Below, in pieces: positions 22,753 through 33,400 of a stretch of 64,000 nucleotides of DNA. Origin of the DNA: Hypholoma sublateritium FD-334 SS-4 (lineage: Eukaryota > Basidiomycota > Agaricomycetes > Agaricales > Strophariaceae); NCBI GenBank assembly GCA_000827495.1, contig KN817522.1, positions 310,001 through 374,000 on the forward strand. Reading direction: 5' to 3'. How positions within the stretch are numbered: the stretch's first letter is position 1; each line of letters starts with the position of its first letter. The position numbers and the translations under genes are program-made. The notes beneath the pieces were generated by a model, which was not told the origin of the DNA, did not search any database, and saw only the letters and a list, made by a program, of their open reading frames with translations.

Positions 22753-24257
22753 TTAGCGAAAGAAGGGGGCGTACATGACAGCTTTGGCCACGTCTCTCAT
22801 GACTGCCCCGCTAGGGACGTCGAGCTTTTCGACACTTGGCATACCATCGGCACGGGTTGGGCCGACGTTCAAAAGCATTACCGGTTTTTTCAGCTCGAGC
22901 GCGTGCTTGAGTAATCTGCATCGTGCAAGGGTTTAGCTAGGAGCGAATGGTAATAATAGCATGGCAAACCTGAAGGCTGAATAAGTCGCAAGTGTCGTAC
23001 CCATTAGGAGAAGTCTTTCCGAATTTTCGACCACTTCGTAACTGGGAAATAGATGTTAGGAAGGTGAGAATAATTAATTAATACGTTCCGACATACGATT
23101 GTATTTTTACTGGTTGAGGTATCGATTCTCCGAAAAATATCACTCGTGGTTTATACTTGCATAGTGCATGTTCAGCGTCTTTGAAGGATGGGAGAAGCTC
23201 TACTTACAGCCGAATTTACATGATCAGACAGCATGCATTCAGGGCATTCTGGAACCACAAAATCGTCATATGATATCCCTAGCTGTTCGACAGCAACCTG
23301 AAAGAGATTTGTGATAAATTGAACATCCCACAGGTGGAAATCCAACTAAAAACTGACATCACCATCGGGATTTGTCCGCGGCTGGTTTCCGGTCAGTTCG
23401 AGTTCTTGTGCATATTGATGCCATTTCGGATTCGCCAGAGAAAGCCACTCTTGGAAAGTATCACGGTCGACTGTGTGCCCTTTGCTACATTGTACATGCT
23501 TGGAAGGAGGTTAGTGGCTTGTATCTGTGTAAAGAAAGAAATGGGTTTTACATGGAGGGTACCATGCAATTCTAGGATACTCTTTTGGATACGGTCAGGA
23601 GGCCATTGTGTTCCGGTTGTGTTCCGTATTGCCTTATGATGAAGACCGTCGACATTCTTTTAAGCAGATTTAACATCCATAAAAGTAGATATTCCGCTGT
23701 CAAAGTTACCTGTGTGATGATGTGAGAAAGATGGGAAGTATGTTGCAGCGCAGCCAGTGCAAAATGTGAGGTATTTGGTTGAGCATCACGGACAGGCGGA
23801 TATCCCAGATAAGAACGAAGCCTGGGGGACATGCATTCGTTTAGGTATCATCGAGATGTCGCTGTATAAATACCAGTATCGTTGTCTAGCAATGTGGTTT
23901 AATCAGTTTGGGCGACGCGAAGACAACACTAAAAATTCCTTCACCTAAACGCATAACCCGACGCAGAAGGGTCCATCAATTCATGGAAGAAGATAGGTCT
24001 TTGTACATCATATTAGCGAAGAAAATACAGGAAAGAAATGAGTTGTACTTGTAATTTGGATTCATGTATCGTCCATCTTCACCCCGGTAGGCTCGTATTC
24101 CAGAATCAACGCTGACACCAGCGCCCGTTAGCAGAGCGACATTTCCAGCCCCTATAAATTCCGTTAGACGTTGGATTGCCTCCGGTATTGACCTCAGGGC
24201 TAAAGCTGGCGACGCATCGAGGATGGCCTGAGGAATGCCGGGGACAGAAACTCGCAT
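22753..24257 (-). CDS. SIRT4-type NAD-dependent sirtuin
   Basis: Class II sirtuin, in most eukaryotes a mitochondrial NAD-dependent protein deacylase. The first exon has the NAD-binding GAGVSVDSGIRAYRG. Later exons give the catalytic block TQNVDGLHHKA, ELHGTLH, the DGDV element, a C-x2-C pair (VPECPEC) and RVIFFGESIPQPV. LLLMGTTLATYSAFRLL and LLNVGPTRAD close the Rossmann fold. The first half of the zinc site reads C-x3-H (CSKGH) instead of C-x2-C. About ten exons. Its start is only 92 bp from that of PEX7 on the other strand. Organelle targeting is inferred from family, not seen directly. Confidence 0.9.
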
Positions 24258-24349
24258 GTGACGGTGACTGTAGAGTGCAGAAACCGGTAATTGCAGCCGC
24301 GTTGCCCGTTGGTTGCCCGTTAGCAGTCACTGTCTCCCAACCACCATCC

Positions 24350-25609
24350 ATGAATCTCCTCTCACAACCCGGTACTCTCCAAACACCGGGCTTCGCGCAC
24401 TATGCAGTTGCTTGGTCACCATTCCACACCTCGAGGCTAGCTGTTGCTTCTGCGGCCAACTTCGGACTTGTCGGTAACGGACGACTGCATCTAGTTTCGT
24501 CCAATCCAGCGCCCGGCGGGCCACCGCGGTTGGGCATTGACAAACAGTGCGACAGTACATTGCCTTGCTCGCCTATCTGACTGAATATTCAAGACGTCAG
24601 ATATGAAACGCAGGACGGACTCTACGACGTGGCCTGGTCCGAAATACACGAAAACCAGCTCGTTACGGCCTCGGGAGATGGATCAATCCGGTTGTGGGAT
24701 GTTATGCTAAATGTATGCTTTGACTGTAACGCTGCATTGTGCTCTCCCTTTAACGTTTTTTTCCAAGGATCTACCCATCCGAGTATGGCAGGAACATACC
24801 CGCGAGGTCTTCTCCGTCGACTGGTCAAATGTGAAGAAAGATACCTTTGCATCATCGTCATGGGATGGAACAGTGAAATTGGTGCCACAATATCTTACAC
24901 AACTCTGATTCTTCGCTCATTCAATACACAGTGGACTCCGGATAGGCCTAGATCTGTAACGACTTTGCAAGCACATCACTCATGCGTTTATCAAGCAATG
25001 TTTTCTCCTCACCAAGTAGACCTTCTGGCAACTTGCTCAACAGATGGAACCGTAAAAATATTCGACCTTCGTACACCTGCTTATGTGAATGCTGGGCCCG
25101 GTGTCAACACTTTCACGACTCCTCTTTCAGCAGCGGTTTTAACTATACCTGCATCTGCCACAGAAATTTTGTCAATAGACTGGAACAAATACCGTCCTAT
25201 GGTGCTCGCCAGCGCTGGTGTCGACAAAAATGTGAAGATCTGGGACTGCCGCATGATTAAGCCCGGGGAGACTCCTCAAGTTGGCGGAAACTGCGAAACG
25301 CAGTTGCTGGGGCACGAATACGCCGTTCGCAAAGTACAGTGGAGTCCTCATCGTCCAGATATACTGGCTACGGCCAGTTACGATATGACATGCAGAATGT
25401 ATGTTTATTTTATATGCGTCGATTCGATGATCCTGTTTGAACATCGCGTTACCAGATGGACCACCACTCCTACTCAGGGCAGGCCCCAACTTCTCCACAT
25501 CCACGACACACACACAGAATTTGTTGTCGGGGCTAGTTGGTCACTCTACGAGGAAGGTGTTCTTGCAAGCTGTGGGTGGGATGGAAGAGTGAATGTGTTC
25601 CGGCCATAG
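24350..25609 (+). CDS. PEX7: Peroxisomal targeting signal 2 receptor Pex7
   Basis: Seven-bladed WD40 protein that carries PTS2-bearing enzymes such as thiolase from cytosol to the peroxisome. The family N-terminus is visible (TPGFAHYAVAWSPFHTSRLA), followed by the typical blade ends GSIRLWDV, WDGTVKLW, DGTVKIFDLR and KNVKIWDCR, and the final GWDGRVNVFRP. The block LLGHEYAVRKVQWSPHRPDI is characteristic of Pex7. Five or six exons; the join between IRLWDV and DLPIRVWQEHTREVFSVDW is clear. Length of about 340 residues is normal. Divergently paired with the sirtuin gene. Confidence 0.94.
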
Positions 25610-26180
25610 GATCTGATACCGATAACAAGCAAAGATATTTGTAGCATTAAATTTTCAATATACTAATTTGACGTTCATTGAAAAGGATCTTGATCTCAAC
25701 TCTAATTTCCGGAAACAAGGTTAGAGGATATACAAGGCACAGCTCATAATTTGCAGCCTTGCTTGCAAGCGAAATAGCCGGTGTGGGCGACAGATCCCGG
25801 TGCCTTTGGGGCCGATGAGACTCGTTTAGATGGGACCCACATATCAAAATAAGAACTTTCCTCTTTTGATAAACATATTTGGTAATTTATGTGACTATTT
25901 TCACCGTCTCCTTGACGGCACACCTGCAGAACAGATAAGCTTCCATATATTAGATCATATTCTCGTTCAGGCTTCACGGTACTCGCTACCTGGTGTATCC
26001 GAAAATTGACCGACCAAATCAAGATATTCCTGCGCTTCTTTCATTCTAACTCGTAAGTGCTCAAGGCTCCAATAGGATCTGCTAGTTCACCCAACGAGTA
26101 GCCAACTGATAATCCACCTTCACAATGAATACAGGGAATAACCGATACCTACTCTGGTATACATTGTACGCAACTGCTCC
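25610..26180. other. Intergenic with weak minus-strand frames
   Basis: A 92-codon minus-strand frame (25744-26022) and a short helix-like stretch (MKEAQEYLDLVGQFSDTPG, near 26040) are present. Neither could be extended into a gene. Otherwise it holds the 3' end of PEX7 and the promoter of the methyltransferase gene. Confidence 0.35.
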
Positions 26181-27071
26181 ATGGATGCCGCGCATGCCAC
26201 CTTTTCCTCTGTCGACGCATCTGACCCGGAAGATTTCTTATCTGATTCTTTGCATACACTCTACGATTACCAGCCCATCACTCTGACCATCGCAGGTGGA
26301 TCTTTCATCTACACCACACACCACACCTGCACACACGATGAACTCGATCCCATCTCAGGATGCAAAAACGCCACCGTAATATCCCTCCGCACGCCCGACA
26401 CAGCCGCCGCCAATTGGGCGCTGCAAGCGTCCTCCATCTGGGCCTCCTCGATTTACCTCGCTGACCATATTGGAGAGCTTCACCTTGACGCCTACTTGAC
26501 CGCCGCCTCGCGCTCAGGAAGCCCATGTCGCATCCTCGAGTTGGGCGCCTCCGCGGGCCTCCCCAGCATATTGATCGCGAAGATGTGCCCCACAGCGGCC
26601 GTGACAGCGACGGACTACCCGGACGCCGCGCTCATGCAGGCGCTGTCTGAAAACGTCACGCGCAATAACGTGGCTCAGACGTGCGGCGTCGTTCCCTTCG
26701 CCTGGGGAACGGATCCAGAGCCTGTGCTCCGCGGTGCCGCCAAATTCGACGTTGTACTAGCCGCCGACACGCTGTGGAATAGCGACCTGCACGAAATATT
26801 CATCGATGCACTACAAACGACGCTCAAGAAATCAGTGGCGGCGCGGATACATCTGGTTGTCGGCTTGCACACAGGCAGATACACCATCGGGTCATTTCTG
26901 AGACGCGCGATGGAGTCCGGGTTTGATCTGGAGAGCGTCGTGGAGCTGGAGCTGAAAGGATCTACGCGCAGAGACTGGGACGTCAACAGAGAGAACGAGG
27001 ATGACCAGGAGAGAAGGCGCTGGATAATATGGATACAATTGAAATGGACTACGACGGAGCTATCACTATAG
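26181..27071 (+). CDS. EFM7: Family-16 protein methyltransferase, EFM7/Nnt1-like
   Basis: Intronless, 296 residues. A seven-beta-strand methyltransferase: the SAM site is RILELGASAGLPSILIAK, the next strand gives VTATDYPDAALMQAL, and KFDVVLAADTLWNSD supplies the post-II block. The upstream SIWASSIYLADHI is the family's N-terminal signature. Closest known group is yeast Efm7 (Nnt1), which methylates the N-terminal part of elongation factor 1A. The related METTL21-like enzymes share the fold, so the substrate is a family inference. High GC in the middle of the gene. Downstream is the convergent F-box gene. Confidence 0.85.
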   Translation: MDAAHATFSSVDASDPEDFLSDSLHTLYDYQPITLTIAGGSFIYTTHHTCTHDELDPISGCKNATVISLRTPDTAAANWALQASSIWASSIYLADHIGELHLDAYLTAASRSGSPCRILELGASAGLPSILIAKMCPTAAVTATDYPDAALMQALSENVTRNNVAQTCGVVPFAWGTDPEPVLRGAAKFDVVLAADTLWNSDLHEIFIDALQTTLKKSVAARIHLVVGLHTGRYTIGSFLRRAMESGFDLESVVELELKGSTRRDWDVNRENEDDQERRRWIIWIQLKWTTTELSL

Positions 27072-27503
27072 GTAACAGGTGATGTTTTTGGGGTTTTTAG
27101 GAGGTATTTATGGGAAATGTACGTAGGAATGATAAAGGAGCGACTGTTGGTACATCTGCTACCACTCTAGGAATGTCTGATTATACACAGGTAAGGAGCG
27201 CAGGGCGGGTAGAATTTATAAGCGGAGAGTTTCAGCAGCGAGCAAGAAAAATATAGAGACAGGAGTAAGGAGGGTTGTTCTGGTGCCAGTTTTCAGCACG
27301 GCTATACTACAAAGTAAGTTGTCGGACACACGTTCTGGATAAAAATACAAGTTAGCAATAATTGGTCATTTTTGTTTCTATTTCAGAGAGCCTGGTGGTA
27401 TTGTATATCATGCGGACGAGTGGCACGAGGGACGGGAGCCCCGAACGTAAGAATGTTGACTGGTTTAAAGTCGCCGGTAGGTTCCTAGGTCAGTTATGGA
27501 GAG
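27072..27503. other. Convergent 3' spacer
   Basis: Between the methyltransferase stop and the end of the F-box gene. No frame or repeat worth calling. Confidence 0.5.
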
Positions 27504-29132
27504 TTAATAAGGCAGAGGAAATATATATACAGGAAAGCGTACCAAGACAAGAACCACGTTGTCTTCAGTAGCGTGAATATTCTCCACGGCGAGTCCGTTT
27601 GTAGTGGCAAAGGGGAATTCACGGTGAATTTCGCTGGGCCTGAGAGTCGATTGCTTCCCGATAAGAGTCCAAACCTTGGTCGGCGCAGGAATAGCGACGT
27701 CGGGGTACGGAGAGAAGTCAATGATGCTCAGGTGGTTGCGTTCATGTCCGCGGCTGGATCTAGTGCCGTCCTTTTCGAGATAGATAACACGGCTGCCAAC
27801 GACATTGGGGTTACCCACGACCTGGTTGATCTGGAGCTCCCTGATGAGGCAGAATTGGCTCCAATAAATCCACGGAACGATGCGCCTATCTGGGTGGCTA
27901 GTGGGCCGGAAGAAGGCCTCGTTCACGAACATCCAGTGCATCCCGTTAGCGTTCGGACCCGTTTGTTTGGCCGTGAGAAGAAGAACACGCGCGGCCGGGT
28001 CAGCATAGAACAACGCAGAGGATGGCGTTGCGTTATCGGTGGCCGGCGCGGTGTTCCTCCCCAAGCGTATCGCAGACTTTGCCCAGATAGGCGGCAATTC
28101 GTATTCGCGTTCGATAGCAACAGTACGCATATCGGAGACGTTGTAAAGATAGAGGACCGAATGGCCGGCGACCTTTCTAACTCCGAGCAGATAGTGGGAG
28201 TTCAGAAGGACCGCATCCTGTTCGTCAAGCCACTATAAAAAGTCACATTAACCCAGGGAATCGATAGAATATCAAGTGACATTATTACCATTGCTTGGAG
28301 CGTGCTCCAGTCCATGAGAAGATGCCTGGTCAACCCGCTCACAAAGTCAAGGGTGACCACCATCCGGTTGCCGGATATGACAATCGCAACATTGGCAATC
28401 GGTTGTGCGATATGAGTGGGACATTCAAAATTGGCAGAGGAAGCCTTTGCATGCTTATCGAAAGTCCACAAATCCCGGATTTTCAGGCGTAAGACAATCT
28501 GCCCATTTGCAGCTCTATATAAATATATTTTTGAGCAAACCATTAAAACGTGAAAACATGAATAGACTTACGCAACCAAGCTGCTTGCCACGATAAGCGA
28601 CTGTAACGGATCAACTGCAACGCAGTCAGCCTGGGAGGTTATATATTTGAGATGATGGGTCTGAGAAGGAGGACGAGCGGTGCGGTAGGATGGAAGCTCC
28701 AGGAGGTCCAAGCTCTGATTTCCGGTATGGTACAAGAAAGGTCCGGCGAGGTTAACCTGCGTTGCGTTAAGAGGAACTCTGAGTTTGAGTTCGTCACTCC
28801 AGGTCAGTCGGGGCCAATCCTTTTTATAGGCTGTTAAGAGTTGCAGGCGAAGCAACGCTGAACGGCCCATATACGAAGCCGGGCCGTCTTTCATGCCGAC
28901 CACAGCTAACTCGAATTTGTATCGGAGGTGCTGGAACTCCATGACTAGCATCCAAACGCGCTGGAACGCCTGAGAAAGAGAACATAAGTCAGCAATATGC
29001 CGCTTCACACTTTCTTTTTAGACATACCTGACAAGTCTTGTACAACGCGACAGGGGCGAGTTTCTCCAAGATCATCAATAAGACATCGTTGGAGATTCTG
29101 TAGCGCTTCAGAGTTGTAACTTTGTGGGGCAT
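27504..29132 (-). CDS. F-box domain protein
   Basis: Basidiomycete-type F-box protein, presumed substrate adaptor of an SCF ubiquitin ligase. The start at 29132 opens an F-box-like helix set (YRISNDVLLMILEKLAPVAL). After an intron comes AFQRVWMLVMEFQHLRYKFE, the usual transition, and then a long beta-rich region with repeated hydrophobic strands (LDLLELPSYRTAR, LWTFDKHA, VAGHSVLYLYNVSDMRTVAI, VWTLIGKQS). Four or five exons. The last exon may contain one more intron near 27525, so the exact C-terminus is uncertain. No substrate can be suggested; such genes are numerous and variable in mushrooms. Confidence 0.75.
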
Positions 29133-29814
29133 CTTGGACTGGTGTCTTCATCCTTTCGCCACCGAACATTTTATACCCGTTCCTCTCCTCAACGGAGAAA
29201 AAAAAAGAAGAAAAAGGAGAAAAAAAACGGTTGCTGAGCTGGCCAGTGCTGGGTGTCCATCTTTGTTAGACTGGATTGACAGAGTTTGTATTATCCTCAT
29301 TGCGATCGAAACACCAGGAAACGGTTGGAAAGCGCGTCGTCGGCAGGTGAAGTATATTGTGTATGGAGAGTCTTTTGTAACGGAAAACGTCGCGGCTCAC
29401 AGGTTCTTGTAAACGGTGCCATGTCAACGAATTTGAGTTTAAGCCTTCGAGTACAGAGTTCAGTGATGAGGGGAATCATACATCGGGTGGGCAAGAGAAG
29501 CGCGAAAAATTCAACAATAAGAGCCAGGTGGCGGGGTGAGAGCTGCCCAACTAGAGCGATACCCATACGGCAAGAGCGACCCAAGGGGCGGGCTATACAA
29601 ATTTGAAAGGTGTACTGAAAGAATAGATGGATTATTTGATTGTTATAGGCCGCAACGAAGGAGTTCAAGTTTGAAATGAAGGCGTATGTGCGTCTGTCGC
29701 CAGATCCCATATGAGATTGGCGATCTGATGAGTCAGCGATCGGGGCAAAGCCGTCGTCACTTTCGGTTTCCAGGCGTGCTGCTCTCTCCTCCCGACTCTT
29801 AGGCGCCCTACATC
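29133..29814. other. Divergent intergenic region
   Basis: Between the F-box gene start and the CRIPT start. Contains an A/G-rich tract near 29201-29229. No gene recognised. Confidence 0.5.
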
Positions 29815-30275
29815 ATGGTCTGCAAGAAGTGTGAAACTGTCCGTCCTTTTTGTTCTTTTTCCATCCAAAGCTAGTCTTATCATATCCATAGAAACTGTCT
29901 AAAGTCGCCGCTCCCGACCCTTTCACCTCCAGCTCAACCAGCATCAAGGAAGGATCGAGGAAAGTCGGCGAGAACAAGCTCTTATCTCGACCCGGCAGCT
30001 CAAAGAATCGTTTCCAGGCAAGCATCCTTCTTTGTTGACGCAATCACTACAACTAACCGTGATTCACAAAAGCCCTATCAGGGCAAATGCAAAGACTGCA
30101 AGCAACCAGTCACTCAGAACAAAGCCAAGTACTGCCACGGTATGCCCATCTGAAAGCTATTTACCTCTCCATCGTTCAACCTATCACCCCAGGTTGTGCA
30201 TACAAAAAAGGACTCTGCTCGATATGTGGCAAACAAATATTAGACACATCTGGCTATGTTATGTCAAGCAAATAA
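29815..30275 (+). CDS. CRIPT: CRIPT family protein
   Basis: Small conserved Cys-rich protein, named for PDZ binding in animals and associated with the minor spliceosome in recent work. Four exons: MVCKKCET, then KLSKVAAPDPF to NRFQ, then PYQGKCKDCKQPVTQNKAK, and last GCAYKKGLCSICGKQILDT ending VMSSK. Four C-x2-C pairs (CKKC, CKDC, CHGC split by an intron, CSIC) match the family's zinc-binding pattern. The second intron (30018-30072) begins GC instead of GT. About 100 residues, as in other eukaryotes. Convergent with DNMT5, 184 bp between stops. Confidence 0.93.
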
Positions 30276-30459
30276 CCCACCTGAACAACTCCTCGCGCAT
30301 AAGGAGCCATCTTTCAGAGAGAGAGAGTCATAGAGAACCGTGATCCCTGTACGATTATAATTCTATGTGTACGTGAAATACAGATAGCACAGTATTCAAA
30401 GCTAAAGCAAAACATCCAAGAAACGAAATAAACCAAACATATATATCCCTGGCATGCTC

Positions 30460-33400
30460 CTACGCAGCTTGTGCCAACAGCGCCAACTTCCTCTGCTCGT
30501 AAATCTCCTCGTCAATCGTATCTTTAGTCAAGTACCTCCATACGGTGACGTGTTTCGTCTGCCCATACCGCACCAACCTACCGACAGCCTGGGTTTCACA
30601 GGCCGTGTAGATCTCTTGAGAAGGTGCCAAAAGAGGGGAAAGGAAGATCGCGTGGTTGGCCGACGTCAAGTTGGCGCCGCTAGCGCTCTCATCCATGACG
30701 TTTAACAACAGGACCCGTTCTTTGCTATTGTTCTGGAACTGCTCGAGCGCCTTACTCTTCGCAGACGCCGAGCCCTTGATTTCAAGATACTTGATCTTGT
30801 GGGCATCGAACGCCTCTGTAACTTTCTTCATCAAGTCGGGGAATTGGACAAAGATAAGTACACGTTCGTCCTTCGGGATCCGATGGCTACAGACATAAAA
30901 CAATCAGCCTGTTTCCAATAATATATACTGTTGCACTTACTTCACCAAGCTGATAACCTTCTCAAGTTTCAAACCGAAGTGGCGCCCTTTGCCGTGCCGT
31001 TCCTCGTCATCGACGCCCAAGGTATCCGCCTTGACGACATTGAGCACGCGAGCTGCGGATTTACACTGACCCAACGTGGCATAGACACATTCCTCTTTCT
31101 CAGCGCAACGCCTGACACATGGCAGACACCCCATATGACCGCAAGATGAAAGTACGGCAACCTCATCAATGGGAATGTCTACCCGATTGCAGCTCGGACA
31201 CGACACTCGGAGCGGAGTGTCCGTCTGTTTTTGAAGATCCCGGACCACGCTAAAGTATCGCAACGATCGGACCCGGCCCACGAGTTCTTTTGTGATGCGC
31301 CGAATTTCGTGGGTCTTCTCGCGGTGCTCCCAGACCCGGGCCTTGAGCTTCTCGGACAATTGCGTTTCCTGCGGTTTGCCCTTTGCCTTCGGCAACCCGA
31401 CGCCGGCCTCGTCCAGTAACTCGACGACCATATTGGTTGAGTCCTTGTCGTCTACGCCTTCCGTTCTGGTCACTCGGACGTATTCATTGAACATTGACTC
31501 TTGCCCAACGAAGCCGAGGTCTTTTTCACGCTTCACTCCGTCTTTGATGGCCCTCAGCAGTTCTTTCTTGCATTCGTCGAGCTGCTTCTGGCGCTCACGG
31601 ACAATGACGTCGCAGGCCTTCATTGCATTCTCGTTGGAGGTCTCAAGATCGAAATGGGAGCATCGCTTAAGCAATGCTTCTTCTGCAGATCTGAATGAAG
31701 CATCAGTAACCGCGATACGGGGGGGGGGGACATGAACAGTACGCACTTGCTGTCGCCCAATGCTTTGTTGAGGCGTTTCTCTCGGTCGCTTTCGGTCTTC
31801 TTTCCACGCTTGATTGTCATGTCGAGAGAGCGCAAATAATGCTCGAGTTCCAGATATATGGCGCGTTCAGCTGCTGGAAGAATGATTTCCTCAACCTTCG
31901 CATCCCAGGGAATTTCATCGATCTCTGCAATATTCTGTCCTCATTTATATCAGCAGGTAATCCAGTGCAGTAAATTTTTGCACACACCTGACGAACAAAT
32001 TGGTTGAGGAAAGTCTGTCCAATGGCATGGCGGTGCGCATGCCACTGCAAGGTGTGGACCTCACGGAAAGAGTGAAAACGCTCGACAGCTAAAAAGCTCA
32101 ATCTCGGTGTATCATCCGAGAAATTTCACAAACCAACTTACCTGTCTGTTCTCTCTTCCGTTTCTTCACTTCTGCAGATCGGCCCTCTCCATCGTCGTCA
32201 ACGCCAAGATGAACATTCAAAAAGGCGGCAATCGTCTTCAATGCACCGAAGTCGTGAATAGGGGGAGTTCCGGAGAGCACCCACTGCCGTTCGGCGGTTA
32301 GATTTGTTACTAACGCATGGACCTTTCCATCAAGATAAGTGTACTCGTCGACCACGACGCGAGCAAAATGGAACATCTCGAATGGCGGCGCTTGCATGTA
32401 GGTCCATTCACTCTGCACGGCTCGTGCTCCGAGTTTCCAAGGATCGCTATCGGCTCGTTTGGACTTTTTAGCCGCTTTCTCTGCGCCGTCTTTGCGTTTT
32501 ATGGGTTTCTTTTTCCCCGCCTTTTCTGAAGGCTCCGAGTCGACATCCATTGCAGACTCTGCTTCGGTGTCCTCTGCCTCGGTCGCACTCTTTCCACCAT
32601 CAGCTTTGGCCCTCGGCTTCGGCTTAGCGATAGCCTTCGCCTTGCCTTTCCCCTTCTTAGGCTTCGGGCTGTCGTCCTCGTCCTCGCTCTCGTCAATCCC
32701 AGAAGACATTGAAACATCCGAAAGGCTTTCGTCTCCATCTTCAGAAGAGCTTCCCTGATAATCGGAAGTTGGCGAGCCGCGCTTCACCAGCCGGCGTTTC
32801 TTGGGTGCGCTGACCGACGCCTTCGAACTCTTCGCGGAGGAGGTTTTGCTCGGGGCTGCGCTGACCAAGCCGTCGTCGTCGCTGTCATCCATCACGCTAA
32901 GATCGGCCTTCAGTGCGGCAGCACGACGCTTCCGCTTGCGTGTTGGGCCCTCTTCCGCATCGGTGATTTCGTCCTCATCGACAGGCGAAGAGCGCACCGA
33001 GCTACGGTCACTTTTCGAAGACAATGCCTTTGCGTGACGAGGAATAACGACTTCCATGATCAAGCCTTTAGGGCCTTTAGCCTTGGGCCCTTCTTCAGTT
33101 TTCACACTGGACTTTGCTGCGGGTTCTTCCTCAGCTTTGAGAGTGGCTTCCTTGCGAGGTTTCTCTGCCTTCTTCTTGCCGTTCTCCTCGGCATCCGCCT
33201 TATCCCGATAGGATTTGCCCTTCAATCTCTTGGACACGACAAGGGCAGCGGCGGCAGCAGCCTCATCTTCGACTAATAAGAATAGCGTTAGTCCAAACTA
33301 GATGCAGGATCGAGAAATATCGCTTACGTCTCTTTTGAGAAGCCTTCATTTCGCCCAAAACTGCCAAAGATCCCTTGTTCTGTAGAGTATCAACTTGGCT

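Noticed and set aside
25744..26060. Possible paired-amphipathic-helix fragment (EAQEYLDLVGQFSD)
   Set aside because: The resemblance to Sin3 domains covers only about 15 residues and no neighbouring exon extends it.
31719..31729. Run of eleven G (C on the coding strand) inside DNMT5
   Set aside because: It falls within an intron (GTGCGT..TTCAG) that splices cleanly to KSAEEALLKR, so it does not affect the protein; likely neutral.
32301..33276. Plus-strand frames of up to 99 codons opposite DNMT5
   Set aside because: Antisense to the charged linker of DNMT5; composition (Phe/Ser/Leu-rich) is the mirror of Lys/Glu/Ser coding.
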